Shown here: positions 17,095 through 23,230 of the stretch, one piece after another
How the letters are laid out: every line of letters starts with the position of its first letter
How positions within the stretch are numbered: position 1 is the first letter of the stretch
Source: an uncultured Lachnospiraceae bacterium
GTDB lineage: Bacteria; Bacillota; Clostridia; Lachnospirales; Lachnospiraceae
Assembly: GCA_910579275.1 (NCBI GenBank)
Contig: CAJTTO010000019.1
Span: 1 to 64,000 of the forward strand
DNA: 64,000 nucleotides
Direction: 5' to 3'
Translations under genes and position numbers: made by a program
The notes under the pieces: model-generated
Told to the model about the DNA's origin: nothing
Databases searched by the model: none
Seen by the model: the letters and a program-made list of their open reading frames with translations, nothing else

Positions 17095-17253
17095 TTATCC
17101 GTGCCTTGATTTTGATTTCTGCGCATTCCTGAATGTTCCATAATGCTTGGGGCTTATGACGGTTTCCTTTTCAGTCTTGTACATAACGTACCCGCGCCTG
17201 CCCTGTTTTTCGTTCCGCTCCTTTGTGTACATGGTTGATATGTCATTTCCCAT
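17095..17253 (-). CDS. Small phage protein, unknown
   Basis: A 52-residue frame with a strong site (GGGAGGTGATG) before the ATG at 17253. The product is polar and basic, with Tyr-rich segments (YTKERNEKQGRRGYVMYKTE), and has no membrane segment. It is the last gene of a tight series that begins with the gene ending at 17482. Function unknown. Confidence 0.6.
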   Translation of the reverse strand: MGNDISTMYTKERNEKQGRRGYVMYKTEKETVISPKHYGTFRNAQKSKSRHG

Positions 17254-17269
17254 GCCGCATCACCTCCCT

Positions 17270-17329
17270 TCAGTCACTGAATGCAACAACCAGACAGAAA
17301 AAAACAAAAATTATTACACCGGATGTCAC
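17270..17329 (-). CDS. Tiny hydrophobic phage peptide (19 residues), candidate pVII/pIX-like
   Basis: A GTG start at 17329 overlaps the stop of the preceding gene and has AAGGAGG at 8 nt. The peptide MTSGVIIFVFFCLVVAFSD is nearly all hydrophobic. The stop is followed directly by the ribosome binding site of the next gene, so the spacing looks selected. pVII and pIX of Ff phages are 33 and 32 residues, so this would be very short; it may instead be a leader for coupling. Confidence 0.4.
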   Translation of the reverse strand: MTSGVIIFVFFCLVVAFSD

Positions 17330-17466
17330 AAACGCCCACCTCCTTCGGTCTGGAATTTACTTATAAGGCCTATGAGTATGTGAATTGCGCCATATACCAG
17401 CAGAAGTATAAAGTCCAGCAGGAATATCACGGAAAGCATTAAGAAAAAAGCCTTTAAATATATCAT
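17326..17466 (-). CDS. Small phage membrane protein (46 residues)
   Basis: The frame starts with ATG at 17466 with GAGAGGAG upstream. The product has a long hydrophobic part (FLMLSVIFLLDFILLLVYG, then AIHILIGLI) and a short polar tail with GGG. Its size and location in the structural block fit a minor coat or assembly protein. It overlaps the 19-residue frame by 4 nt, so the two are probably translated together. Confidence 0.6.
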   Translation of the reverse strand: MIYLKAFFLMLSVIFLLDFILLLVYGAIHILIGLISKFQTEGGGRL

Positions 17467-17481
17467 GTCTGGTTTCTCCTC

Positions 17482-17970
17482 TCATGGTTCGTAAAGGTCA
17501 GGCGTGTTCTCGTGTATGATTACGCCCTTAAACTCCGTGTCCCTTTTGTCGCAGTACTTGGTGCCCTTGAAATAACAGTCCTCACAGCCACGGTTTTGGG
17601 GACAGTCATTACAGCTTTCCGGGACATCCATGCCACGTTCAAGGTATTCATCCCTGTTTGCCCTTGGACAGTAACCGTCAATGCACGCGACGCCAAGGTA
17701 CTGGGGACAGTTCATGTCCTGTTTCTCCTTTTCGTGCCTTTCCTGCTTCCTTGGGCACCATGCGGGGGATGTCTTTACCGGGACTTCACGGCTGTATGGC
17801 TTTCCGTACCCGAGGAAACCCGGCATTTTCCTGATTCCGTGCTCCCTGAAATATTTGTTAATGTAACTGCCGTCCGGATGCCCGCAGTGGAAACTGTTCC
17901 TTGTGCCGCGCAGTGGTGACAGGAACCCGCAGTGTTCGCATCCGGAACAACGGATTGTTTCTTTTTCCAT
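17482..17970 (-). CDS. Cysteine-rich phage protein, possible zinc-binding, unknown
   Basis: The 162-residue protein has about 14 cysteines in pairs (CSGCEHCGF, FHCGHPDG, CPRKQE, CPQYLGVACIDGYCP, CNDCPQNRGCEDCYF) and a few histidines, as in zinc-ribbon or treble-clef proteins. I do not know the family. It is cytoplasmic by sequence. The ATG at 17970 has AAAGGGAT at a good distance; an ATG at 17991 is less well placed. It lies between the coat gene block and a block of small membrane proteins. Confidence 0.6.
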   Translation of the reverse strand: MEKETIRCSGCEHCGFLSPLRGTRNSFHCGHPDGSYINKYFREHGIRKMPGFLGYGKPYSREVPVKTSPAWCPRKQERHEKEKQDMNCPQYLGVACIDGYCPRANRDEYLERGMDVPESCNDCPQNRGCEDCYFKGTKYCDKRDTEFKGVIIHENTPDLYEP

Positions 17971-17997
17971 GTTATCCCTTTCCTTTCCCATTTATGG

Positions 17998-18246
17998 TCA
18001 AAACGGCGCATCATATGCGTAGGTGAAGCCGCCGTTGTTTTTGTCGCGTTCCTCTATGGCATGGCGTATACGCTCCCTTATCCATATTCCGTCCATGTTC
18101 CGCTGTACTGCCGCAGATGCCCTGTCAGGATCGTGCAGTTCGGCGCAGAGCCTGTCAAAGTGGTAGTCAGGCATTATTCCGTGTTCGTCCATGTACAGCT
18201 CTTCAAGCGGCACGAACACAAGCCTTGCCTTTTTTCCCATTGTCAT
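17998..18246 (-). CDS. Small phage protein, unknown
   Basis: Frame with starts at 18246 and 18240 after AGGAAG. The product of about 82 residues is charged (LVFVPLEELYMDEHGIMP, then HFDRLCAELHDPDRA, ending AIEERDKNNGGFTYAYDAPF), probably helical and soluble. No known motif. It follows the coat-gene terminator. Confidence 0.55.
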   Translation of the reverse strand: MTMGKKARLVFVPLEELYMDEHGIMPDYHFDRLCAELHDPDRASAAVQRNMDGIWIRERIRHAIEERDKNNGGFTYAYDAPF

Positions 18247-18301
18247 TGTCTTCCTTTCCATTCCTTTCCCGCCTTTCTTTTTTTTATTTCCTGTTTTTTG
18301 T

Positions 18302-18328
18302 AAATAAAAAGGGAGTGCTCGGACTCCC
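18302..18328 (-). terminator. Terminator after the major coat protein gene
   Basis: GGGAGT (18311-18316) pairs with ACTCCC (18323-18328) around a 6-nt loop and is followed on the minus strand by TTTTTATTT. It lies 13 bp past the coat gene stop. Filamentous phages place a terminator directly behind the major coat gene to allow its high expression. Confidence 0.85.
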
Positions 18329-18340
18329 AGTTTATTTTGG

Positions 18341-18538
18341 CTAGTTTGCCACGTTCTTGAAGAACTTCACGCTAAGCTTCACGGCAATGAAAAGTCCCGC
18401 AATGCCGACTGCCGCCGGAAGCGCAATGGTTGCCATGGATGTAACGTCGGTGGCAACGCCAGTGAAAGCGTCAGATAAAGCTGTCTTCATGGCTTCAGTG
18501 ATGAATGTCACACCAGCCGCAAGATATGTAGACGTCAT
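18341..18538 (-). CDS. Probable major coat protein (pVIII-like)
   Basis: The 65-residue product begins MTSTYLAAGVTFITEAMKTA, has a small-residue-rich amphipathic part (ALSDAFTGVATDVTSMA), one membrane segment (IALPAAVGIAGLFIAVKL) and a short basic C-terminus (SVKFFKNVAN). This is the usual arrangement of inovirus major coat proteins: acidic/polar outer part, membrane span, basic DNA-facing tail. No cleavable signal sequence is evident, unlike M13. AAAGGGGGT precedes the ATG at 18538 and a terminator follows directly. Confidence 0.8.
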   Translation of the reverse strand: MTSTYLAAGVTFITEAMKTALSDAFTGVATDVTSMATIALPAAVGIAGLFIAVKLSVKFFKNVAN

Positions 18539-18543
18539 GGTTT

Positions 18544-18726
18544 TCACCCCCTTTCAGTATGATATATATTAAACAGATGGAGTATCTGAATAATACCGTA
18601 GGATAATAGTGACAGCAGGGAATAGAGCGCAAAGCCGAACACAAGGCAGTACCCGGCAAGCCATATGTATTGTTCCAGACTGTCAGATATGAGGAAGACG
18701 GTTATTTCATTGAATATGTCATTCAT
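18544..18726 (-). CDS. Small phage membrane protein (60 residues)
   Basis: The product MNDIFNEITVFLISDSLEQY is followed by two hydrophobic segments (WLAGYCLVFGFALYSLLSLL and YGIIQILHLF) and a basic-acidic tail. Its start overlaps the previous gene by 8 nt and its stop lies within the ribosome binding region of the coat gene, so the three genes form one translation unit. Confidence 0.65.
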   Translation of the reverse strand: MNDIFNEITVFLISDSLEQYIWLAGYCLVFGFALYSLLSLLSYGIIQILHLFNIYHTERG

Positions 18727-18868
18727 CTTCGCTCACCTCACTTTCCTTTAAGCCGGCAGTGTCCCTTTCGGCGTAAAAAACCCTTGCAAAGATGAAATGG
18801 CATCCGAAAAGGATGACCCCGGCTATAAGGGCAGAAACAACTGCAAGGTCAAAAGCAGTGCTTTCCAT
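18719..18868 (-). CDS. Small phage membrane protein (49 residues)
   Basis: A frame from ATG at 18868 with GGGGGAC upstream. The product has one span (LAVVSALIAGVILFGCHFIF) and an acidic C-terminal tail (LKESEVSEDE). It overlaps the next gene's start by 8 nt. It is a candidate minor coat protein; unlike the major coat its tail is acidic. Confidence 0.65.
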   Translation of the reverse strand: MESTAFDLAVVSALIAGVILFGCHFIFARVFYAERDTAGLKESEVSEDE

Positions 18869-18883
18869 GGAATGTCCCCCTTT

Positions 18884-19408
18884 CTACCTGTACCTTGTCC
18901 ACAGCGCATGGGCTAGTGCACAGCCGCACAGTATGCCGACACATAGCAGGATTCCAAGGCACAGACCGATTTCTATTGTCATGGTGTGGTTCAGGCTGTC
19001 AATGTAGCCAATCAGGGTTTCGTAGTCCTGTTCCGATTCAGATATCTGCATGTCCGTGCCGGATGCAGGGGTGTCCCCGCTTCCTGTCTGGATTCCGGAC
19101 TCTGTTCTGGATTCAGGTTCCGTTTCAGGTTCTGTTTCGGATTCAGATTCCTGTTCCGGTTCGGTTTCTTTCCCTGATTCCGTTTCGGATTCCGTTTCGG
19201 ATTCCGTTTTTGTTTCGGATTCAGATTCCGCTTCGGATTCCGTTTTTGCTTCAGGTTCTGCTTCAGATTCCTGTTCCGGTTCGGTTTCTTTCCCTGATTC
19301 CGGTTCGGATTCCTGTTCCGGTTCGGTTTCTTTCCCTGATTCCGGTTCGGATTCCTGTTCCGGTTTTTCCTTTGTTTCCTGTTCGGAGTATGTTTCTGTA
19401 TTTTCCAT
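18884..19408 (-). CDS. Acidic repeat protein with C-terminal membrane anchor
   Basis: The 174-residue product is highly repetitive: residues 10-110 consist of Glu/Ser/Thr/Pro/Lys units such as EQESEPESGKETEP, three near-copies at the start and degenerate ones later. A non-repetitive part (TDMQISESEQDYETLIGYID) follows, then a C-terminal span (IGLCLGILLCVGILCGCALA) and a short basic end. There is no N-terminal signal, so it may be tail-anchored with the acidic part in the cytoplasm. Repeat DNA (units near 42 bp) suggests length variation. ATG at 19408 has AAGGAGG. Function unknown; the acidic domain might mimic nucleic acid or bind the coat protein. Confidence 0.6.
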   Translation of the reverse strand: MENTETYSEQETKEKPEQESEPESGKETEPEQESEPESGKETEPEQESEAEPEAKTESEAESESETKTESETESETESGKETEPEQESESETEPETEPESRTESGIQTGSGDTPASGTDMQISESEQDYETLIGYIDSLNHTMTIEIGLCLGILLCVGILCGCALAHALWTRYR

Positions 19409-19420
19409 GTCCGTCCCTCC

Positions 19421-19792
19421 TTAATAGATTATGTAGAACACAACCCTGTCAACGCAGGACAGGGCATTCAGCGTGGGGCTGTAGCCGTCGGCTTTCAGTG
19501 ACTTCAGTACTGCGTTTACCTTGGTCTCGCAGTTCAGGTCAAAGTTTGTGTTCGTGCCGTCCTTTTCCATGTCGGCGTATGATGCCGCGCTGTCATAGTA
19601 CAGGCTTACTATGCTTACTCCGTGCAGGGGCGCTTTTGCCTGCGCATTCCTTAGCACGTTGTAGTTTGTCAGGTCTTGCCCTGTCCCGGGGGCTGTTTCT
19701 CCTTTCGGGGTCTCCTTTTTCTTTTTCTTCCGGTACAGCATTATTATTCCGGCTGTTACCAGTGCCAGGAGCATGATGTCTAATATGTCCAT
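19421..19792 (-). CDS. Phage protein with N-terminal membrane anchor, unknown
   Basis: The 123-residue product begins MDILDIMLLALVTAGIIMLY and then KKKKK, so one N-terminal span with a positive stop-transfer, followed by a Pro/Gly linker and a soluble domain of about 85 residues with a VSIVSLYYDSAA motif. I do not recognise it. It starts the block of genes that leads to the coat protein and lies 12 bp before the acidic repeat protein. AAAGGAG is about 11 nt before the ATG. Confidence 0.6.
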   Translation of the reverse strand: MDILDIMLLALVTAGIIMLYRKKKKKETPKGETAPGTGQDLTNYNVLRNAQAKAPLHGVSIVSLYYDSAASYADMEKDGTNTNFDLNCETKVNAVLKSLKADGYSPTLNALSCVDRVVFYIIY

Positions 19793-20659
19793 TGTTTTTG
19801 GTTCTCCTTTCTTTTTTGCTTGTCAGGTCATGTCCGGTCAGTTCTGACAGGTTCTGTCTCTGGTCAGGGTCATGTTTTGGATTGGGGAGGACCCCAAGCC
19901 CGCACGTAAGTCGCTCATTATGTCAATTAAAGGGCAATTGCCATGATGACCAACTAAGTGCTTCCGGCATACCCCCCTTGGAACAATTCACGCATTCTCT
20001 GAAGCAGGCATTGCTACAGAATGAAAACACGGATAATTGTCAGGGACTGCCGCCTTTCCATTGCCGCCACATGAGAATACCAGACGCAGGCAGTTCACGC
20101 AGTGCCGCCGGAAAGATGGAAGTGCACCATAAGGCGCGCCATTATAGTGTGGCAGCCGGAAAGGTGCCGCCGCGCATGAAGAAGTCTGGGGACGGTGGTT
20201 CAGCGCAATTTAAAGAATGGCTGTGAGATAATGCGTTTCTGCCGACTGTGGTCACGCTTGCGCTATATTCGAGCCGCTTGCACTCCCGAATTTGTATCAT
20301 GGTGGTAAAAATGACGGTGGTGGTGACCGCCATGGTGCGGGGGGCGGGATTGTCAGGGGCGGTTTTCTGGGTTCAGTGTTTCTGCATCTGCTGTGGTGGG
20401 CGTTGCCTGCCGGATGCCCTGTTGGTGGGCGTTGCCTGCCGGATGCCCTGTTGGTGGGCGTTGCCTGCCGGATGCCCTGTTGGTGGGCGTTGCCTGCCGG
20501 ATGCAGACAGAGTACACGGTGGTGACCGCAGGGGACGGAGGGGCAGGATTGTCAGGGGCGATTGCTGTTTCAGGTTTTTTTGCCAGTCAAAGTAATTATG
20601 CCCATTGTATTCATTGTTGGTTCCTGTTTTATTGGGTCTTTGCAGACCCGAACGCATAT
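19793..20659. other. Phage non-coding region, GC-rich and repeat-bearing
   Basis: No convincing gene in about 870 bp; the open frames are low-complexity products of repeats. It contains short palindromes (GGGGAGGACCCC near 19886, GGCAATTGCC near 19934), a tandem 29-bp repeat, a roughly 45-bp direct repeat flanking that array (GGATTGTCAGGGGCG in both copies, near 20347 and 20546), and the start of the opposite-strand cassette. This is the largest spacer of the phage and could hold an origin or packaging site. Confidence 0.55.
20395..20504. repeat. Tandem repeat, 29-bp unit, 3.8 copies
   Basis: Units begin at 20395, 20424, 20453 and 20482 (last one partial, to 20504). Each starts GGTGGGCGTTGCCTGCCGGA and the copies are identical by eye. 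The repeat has no spacers, so it is not CRISPR. It lies in the non-coding part of the phage and may be an iteron set or a slippage product. Confidence 0.9.
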
Positions 20660-20689
20660 TTGACAAAACAACCGTTCCGGTGTTATAAT
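20660..20689 (+). promoter_or_regulatory. Strong plus-strand promoter of the 34-residue gene
   Basis: TTGACA (20660-20665), 18-nt spacer and TATAAT (20684-20689): consensus boxes. It points against all the other phage genes. The leader would be about 80 nt. Confidence 0.8.
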
Positions 20690-20775
20690 GGAAAATAGTT
20701 TCAAATTATTTTTACCTGCGTGGAATATTGGAAGTATTGCACGCCGTTTTTCCATTACAGAAAGGTGGTGACAGC

Positions 20776-20880
20776 ATGGGCTATCTGTCAAATGATGCAA
20801 TCAGCATGATTGCTTATACAGCTGTTGGCATATTCGCATTAAGGCAGTTTTTCAAGCTGCTTAGGCTGATTGTGAAATAG
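20776..20880 (+). CDS. 34-residue hydrophobic peptide on the opposite strand, candidate type I toxin or small membrane regulator
   Basis: The frame runs ATG at 20776 to TAG at 20880 with AAAGGTGG 7 nt upstream and a consensus promoter about 90 bp before it. The peptide (MGYLSNDAISMIAYTAVGIF, then ALRQFFKLLRLIVK) has one hydrophobic helix and a basic end. TGACAG (20769-20774) can pair with CTGTCA (20785-20790), placing the ATG in the loop, which would hold translation down. Size, charge and sequestered start resemble type I toxin messengers; a phage coat-like or holin-like role is the alternative. No antisense RNA promoter was identified. Confidence 0.55.
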   Translation: MGYLSNDAISMIAYTAVGIFALRQFFKLLRLIVK

Positions 20881-21005
20881 CTGCGCCCGGGTCTGCGGTT
20901 ATCTACAAGGGATTGCTCCCATTGTATTCCTTGCTGGTTTCTATCTTTATTGGGAAAACCCAAAAGGGCAGTGACGATATATGTACCGCGCTTTTGGGGG
21001 AAAGG

Positions 21006-21320
21006 CTATTTCTTGGAGCCGCCGGACTGTGCACCTTCTGCCGGGGCGGCTGTCCTGCCTGCCGGGGACGGTTCGCCAACAATCGGTGATGCCGCAATCC
21101 CGAGGAGCCTGAGACTCTTGTATTCGCTGTTGTACTCCACGTTGAACACTTCAGGCTTTCCTGTCGAAACGGATACATACACGCTTTCTGGGCAGTTTAC
21201 CTGTCCGACCTCCTCACCCTGCATTACGGAAAGCTTATAGTACGTGGTCTGTCCGTCCTTGCTAAGTTTAGGTTCACATTTTGCGAGCACCAGCAGTTCT
21301 GTTTTCATTGTAATTTTCAT
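21006..21320 (-). CDS. Candidate phage ssDNA-binding protein
   Basis: The 104-residue product starts MKITMKTELLVLAKCEPKLS, has an all-beta pattern (YYKLSVMQGEEVGQVNCPES, VYVSVSTGKPEVFNVEYNSE) and ends in a Pro/Ala/Gly tail (from about residue 78). An OB-fold core with a flexible tail is what ssDNA-binding proteins look like, and filamentous phages need one (pV) to coat single strands before assembly. The assignment rests on pattern, size and position, not on a signature motif. AAAGGAAAAG precedes the ATG at 21320. Confidence 0.5.
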   Translation of the reverse strand: MKITMKTELLVLAKCEPKLSKDGQTTYYKLSVMQGEEVGQVNCPESVYVSVSTGKPEVFNVEYNSEYKSLRLLGIAASPIVGEPSPAGRTAAPAEGAQSGGSKK

Positions 21321-21357
21321 GTTTTCTTTTCCTTTCTTGTTTTGCCTTTTCCGTTAT

Positions 21358-21445
21358 GGGGACGGTAAATTTGAACCTTTTTGTCCCCACAACTTTATTG
21401 GTTGGTTAGTGAGTGAGTATGTATATACAGTCCGGAGTGCCGGAC
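21358..21445. other. Two short hairpins between the DNA-binding gene and the ssDNA-binding candidate
   Basis: GTCCGG-AGTG-CCGGAC (21430-21445) and GGGGAC/GTCCCC (21358-21363 with 21383-21388) lie in the 140-bp spacer. Neither has a clear T-run, so they may shape the messenger rather than end it. Confidence 0.4.
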
Positions 21446-21460
21446 GCTATACCGTGCCTG

Positions 21461-22282
21461 TCAGTTCCACGACATGCTGATTGTTACGGCACACTGGAAG
21501 CCATCCTGCGACAGTGTCTTCCTTATTAGGTCAAGGATGTCGTTTTTCTGCCTGTCAAAGTCCTCCAGACTCGTGACCGTGAGGAGGCTGTTTGTCCTTG
21601 CGTAATGCGCCTTGTCCCCTGCGGGTTCACGTTTGCCATCCGGTGTCTTGCCTGTACCGCTGTCAGGTGCGCCACTGTCGGTTATGCCGTTGTCAGGCGT
21701 ACCATTATCCGAATTGTTGTTTTTGGGCTTGTCCTCCATGAGGGAAAGCCCCCTGATACGGTTTTTTATTTCCGCGCATGTAAGGGTGGAATCAATCCCG
21801 AGTTCCTCAATCTGCTGGTCATCAAGACCGGAATCGTAAAGGATTATCAGCTGTGTCGGGGAATACATCCTGTAAGGGTCTTTCAGACTGCTGATTTCCC
21901 CTGTGTCCGCATCACGTTCCGTGCCAAATCGGCGTGCAACGTGGATATAGTTGTAGGTGGATGTCCTGCCGATTCCGAAACAGTCCCTTGCAAAACTTTC
22001 TATGTTTTCGTATCCGTCGAATTCGTATGCGCTGGTGGCGTCTATCCATTCAAGGGCATAGGCAATCTTGAAAAAGGATTTTTTTATGGCAAGGAGTGCG
22101 TCATTTATTTTCCTGATGTGGGCGGTGTACGACTTTCCGTCGGCTAATGGTGCAGCAGCTATTACGTCAGTTTCCGCAATGACTTCTGCGGGGACTGCTG
22201 CGGTTTCCGTGTTTTCTGTCTGGCTGTTTTCCGCATTGTCAAACATGTCGGAAATTGTTTTCCTGCTTGTCCTCTTTCCCAT
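21461..22282 (-). CDS. Putative DNA-binding protein of the phage, unknown family
   Basis: The 273-residue protein has an Ala/Thr/Glu-rich N-terminus, a helical central domain (residues 60-185: INDALLAIKKSFFKIAYALE, YENIESFARDCFGIGRTSTY, MYSPTQLIILYDSGLDDQQI, with a further helix TLTCAEIKNRIRGLS), a repetitive Asn/Gly/Asp/Ser linker (DNGTPDNGITDSGAPDSGTG) and a helical tail. The central part is like proteins encoded by other Clostridia mobile elements that combine a helix-turn-helix-like segment with a long helical bundle. A replication or regulatory role is inferred from its place next to the ssDNA-binding candidate. ATG at 22282 has AAAGGCGG. Confidence 0.55.
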   Translation of the reverse strand: MGKRTSRKTISDMFDNAENSQTENTETAAVPAEVIAETDVIAAAPLADGKSYTAHIRKINDALLAIKKSFFKIAYALEWIDATSAYEFDGYENIESFARDCFGIGRTSTYNYIHVARRFGTERDADTGEISSLKDPYRMYSPTQLIILYDSGLDDQQIEELGIDSTLTCAEIKNRIRGLSLMEDKPKNNNSDNGTPDNGITDSGAPDSGTGKTPDGKREPAGDKAHYARTNSLLTVTSLEDFDRQKNDILDLIRKTLSQDGFQCAVTISMSWN

Positions 22283-22297
22283 GCAAACACCGCCTTT

Positions 22298-22702
22298 CTA
22301 TATACCGTAGTTTTCCATTAACAAATTAAGGTGCACAAAGACTTCATACTTTCCAATGTAGTCCCTGACATCTAATGCAAAAGCCTTGTACTGCTGTAAC
22401 TGTGTTTCCAGCTCCTCTATCTTTGCAAGGCATGCGATTGTGGCACATTCAGCTTTGGAAGTCTCAATTCTATTACAAAATTTCTCTTTTCTTAATTTGA
22501 TGATTTCAAAGTCCAGACTGTCCTTTACCTTGCAGGCAGATTCATAAAGATTTTCCATCACGCACAGGGAACTGTTCTGCCATATTTCAGACAGGTCACC
22601 GTCTGTAATGTCTTCAAAAGTATCATAAATCTTACTGATTTTCTCGAACCAGTAATCATCAATTTCACATGCAATTAAATTTTCAAATTCTGTTTTCGTC
22701 AT
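22298..22702 (-). CDS. Phage protein, helical, unknown
   Basis: The 134-residue product is mostly alpha-helical and acidic at the start (TKTEFENLIACEIDDYWFEK) with a coiled-coil-like stretch near residue 95 (ACLAKIEELETQLQQYKAFA). No motif is recognised. Start at 22702 is preferred because AAAGGA is 9-10 nt upstream; the ATG at 22711 is too close to it. Its leader contains palindrome copy 4 and the stem-loop at 22746. Confidence 0.55.
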   Translation of the reverse strand: MTKTEFENLIACEIDDYWFEKISKIYDTFEDITDGDLSEIWQNSSLCVMENLYESACKVKDSLDFEIIKLRKEKFCNRIETSKAECATIACLAKIEELETQLQQYKAFALDVRDYIGKYEVFVHLNLLMENYGI

Positions 22703-22728
22703 AATATCCATTCCTTTCCGCTTACCCT

Positions 22729-22766
22729 GTTCAATTATTGAACTAGAGCCCCTTTACATGGGTTCA
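22729..22766 (-). promoter_or_regulatory. Leader element: palindrome copy 4 plus stem-loop
   Basis: GTTCAATTATTGAAC (22729-22743) is joined by TA to GAGCCC...GGGTTC (22746-22765), which can form a 6-bp stem with an 8-nt loop. The same arrangement is found at 23113-23150 before the next gene upstream, with changes mostly in the palindrome arms that keep pairing. Shared downstream bases (CAGGGTAA, then GAAAGGAA) make a leader unit of about 60 nt. Role unknown; translational or transcriptional control is likely. Confidence 0.7.
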
Positions 22767-22821
22767 ATTGATTATTTCTTTTTTTTATTTTACAGGGGGA
22801 CTTGTAATCCCCCATTTATTT

Positions 22822-23085
22822 TTAATATCTGTCAAGACCAACCATTTCAAGCGTTCTTGTTATTACGTCGATTTCTGCCTTGCCATACTGTGCTTCTGTA
22901 AGAACTTGCACAAGATATGGAATGTCAATGTCCTGGACTAACGGATTTTCTTTGATTGTAACAATTTCACCGTTACCACTTACAAATTCAGATGCTTCCT
23001 TTTTGTTTGGCGCGGGAACTGTTACCTTAAATACTCCATCCTTACCGTCGTCAAGATACATGTCATAAACCTTAAATTTCTTCAT
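22822..23085 (-). CDS. Phage protein, small, unknown (first gene from right end)
   Basis: The 87-residue product MKKFKVYDMYLDDGKDGVFK continues as an alternating beta-like pattern (VTVPAPNKKEASEFVSGNGE) and a helical end (VLTEAQYGKAEIDVITRTLE). Soluble, without motif. The ATG at 23085 has AAGGAAAG; a longer frame to 23151 runs into the leader element and is not likely translated. Confidence 0.6.
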   Translation of the reverse strand: MKKFKVYDMYLDDGKDGVFKVTVPAPNKKEASEFVSGNGEIVTIKENPLVQDIDIPYLVQVLTEAQYGKAEIDVITRTLEMVGLDRY

Positions 23086-23112
23086 ATTTATATCTTTCCT
23101 TTCTATTACCCT

Positions 23113-23150
23113 GTCCAATAACTGGACTAGAGCCCCTCTACATGGGTTCA
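23113..23150 (-). promoter_or_regulatory. Leader element: palindrome copy 5 plus stem-loop
   Basis: GTCCAATAACTGGAC (23113-23127) followed by GAGCCC...GGGTTC (23130-23149). Compared with 22729-22766 two arm positions changed together (T to C on one side, A to G on the other, giving GTCC/GGAC), so the pairing is kept. This supports function of the hairpin or dyad rather than of the exact bases. Confidence 0.7.
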
Positions 23151-23194
23151 TTTATTTGAACTATTTGTTATTACATATTCATTATACAATTTTC

Positions 23195-23210
23195 AAAACA
23201 TGTTGATAAT
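23195..23210 (+). repeat. Candidate attR, 16-bp direct repeat
   Basis: AAAACATGTTGATAAT, identical to 10706-10721. It lies 20 bp before the -35 box of the tetR-type gene, so the unoccupied site would have been the intergenic space between the divergent tetR-type gene and the trp operon. Confidence 0.65.
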
Positions 23211-23230
23211 AGTTTATTCTAAATCCCATC

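Larger units (their letters stand above)
20601..20961 (+). repeat. Cassette flanked by imperfect direct repeats and a 9-bp inverted repeat
   Basis: A 36-37-bp imperfect direct repeat (CCCATTGTATTC...TTATTGGG) occurs at 20601-20636 and 20918-20954. Just inside, GCAGACCCG (20642-20650) and CGGGTCTGC (20888-20896) form an inverted repeat that brackets exactly the promoter and the 34-residue gene. Direct repeats around a small hydrophobic peptide gene recall type I toxin loci of the Fst/par type; this is only an analogy. Confidence 0.6.
10706..23210. mobile_element. Integrated filamentous phage (inovirus) of about 12.5 kb
   Basis: The region between two copies of AAAACATGTTGATAAT (10706-10721 and 23195-23210) carries a filamentous-phage gene set on the minus strand: ssDNA-binding candidate, small membrane/coat proteins, a terminator behind the coat gene, pIII-like adsorption protein, pVI-like membrane protein, Zot ATPase and HUH Rep. 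Zot together with a short coat protein and a Rep is the recognised signature of inoviruses. There is no tyrosine or serine recombinase; the only DNA-strand transferase besides Rep is an IS30-type transposase. Gene density, GC-rich spacers and codon use differ visibly from the flanking host genes. Most of the small proteins are not recognisable by sequence. Confidence 0.85.

Noticed and set aside
18895..19776. 293-codon plus-strand frame opposite the acidic repeat protein
   Set aside because: Produced by the Glu/Ser codon repeats read backwards; no start signals.
20395..20504. Possible CRISPR array
   Set aside because: Units are directly adjacent with no spacers; no cas genes in the window.
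20373..20666. 97-codon minus-strand frame over the 29-bp tandem repeat
   Set aside because: Residues are only the repeat translated; no ribosome binding site.
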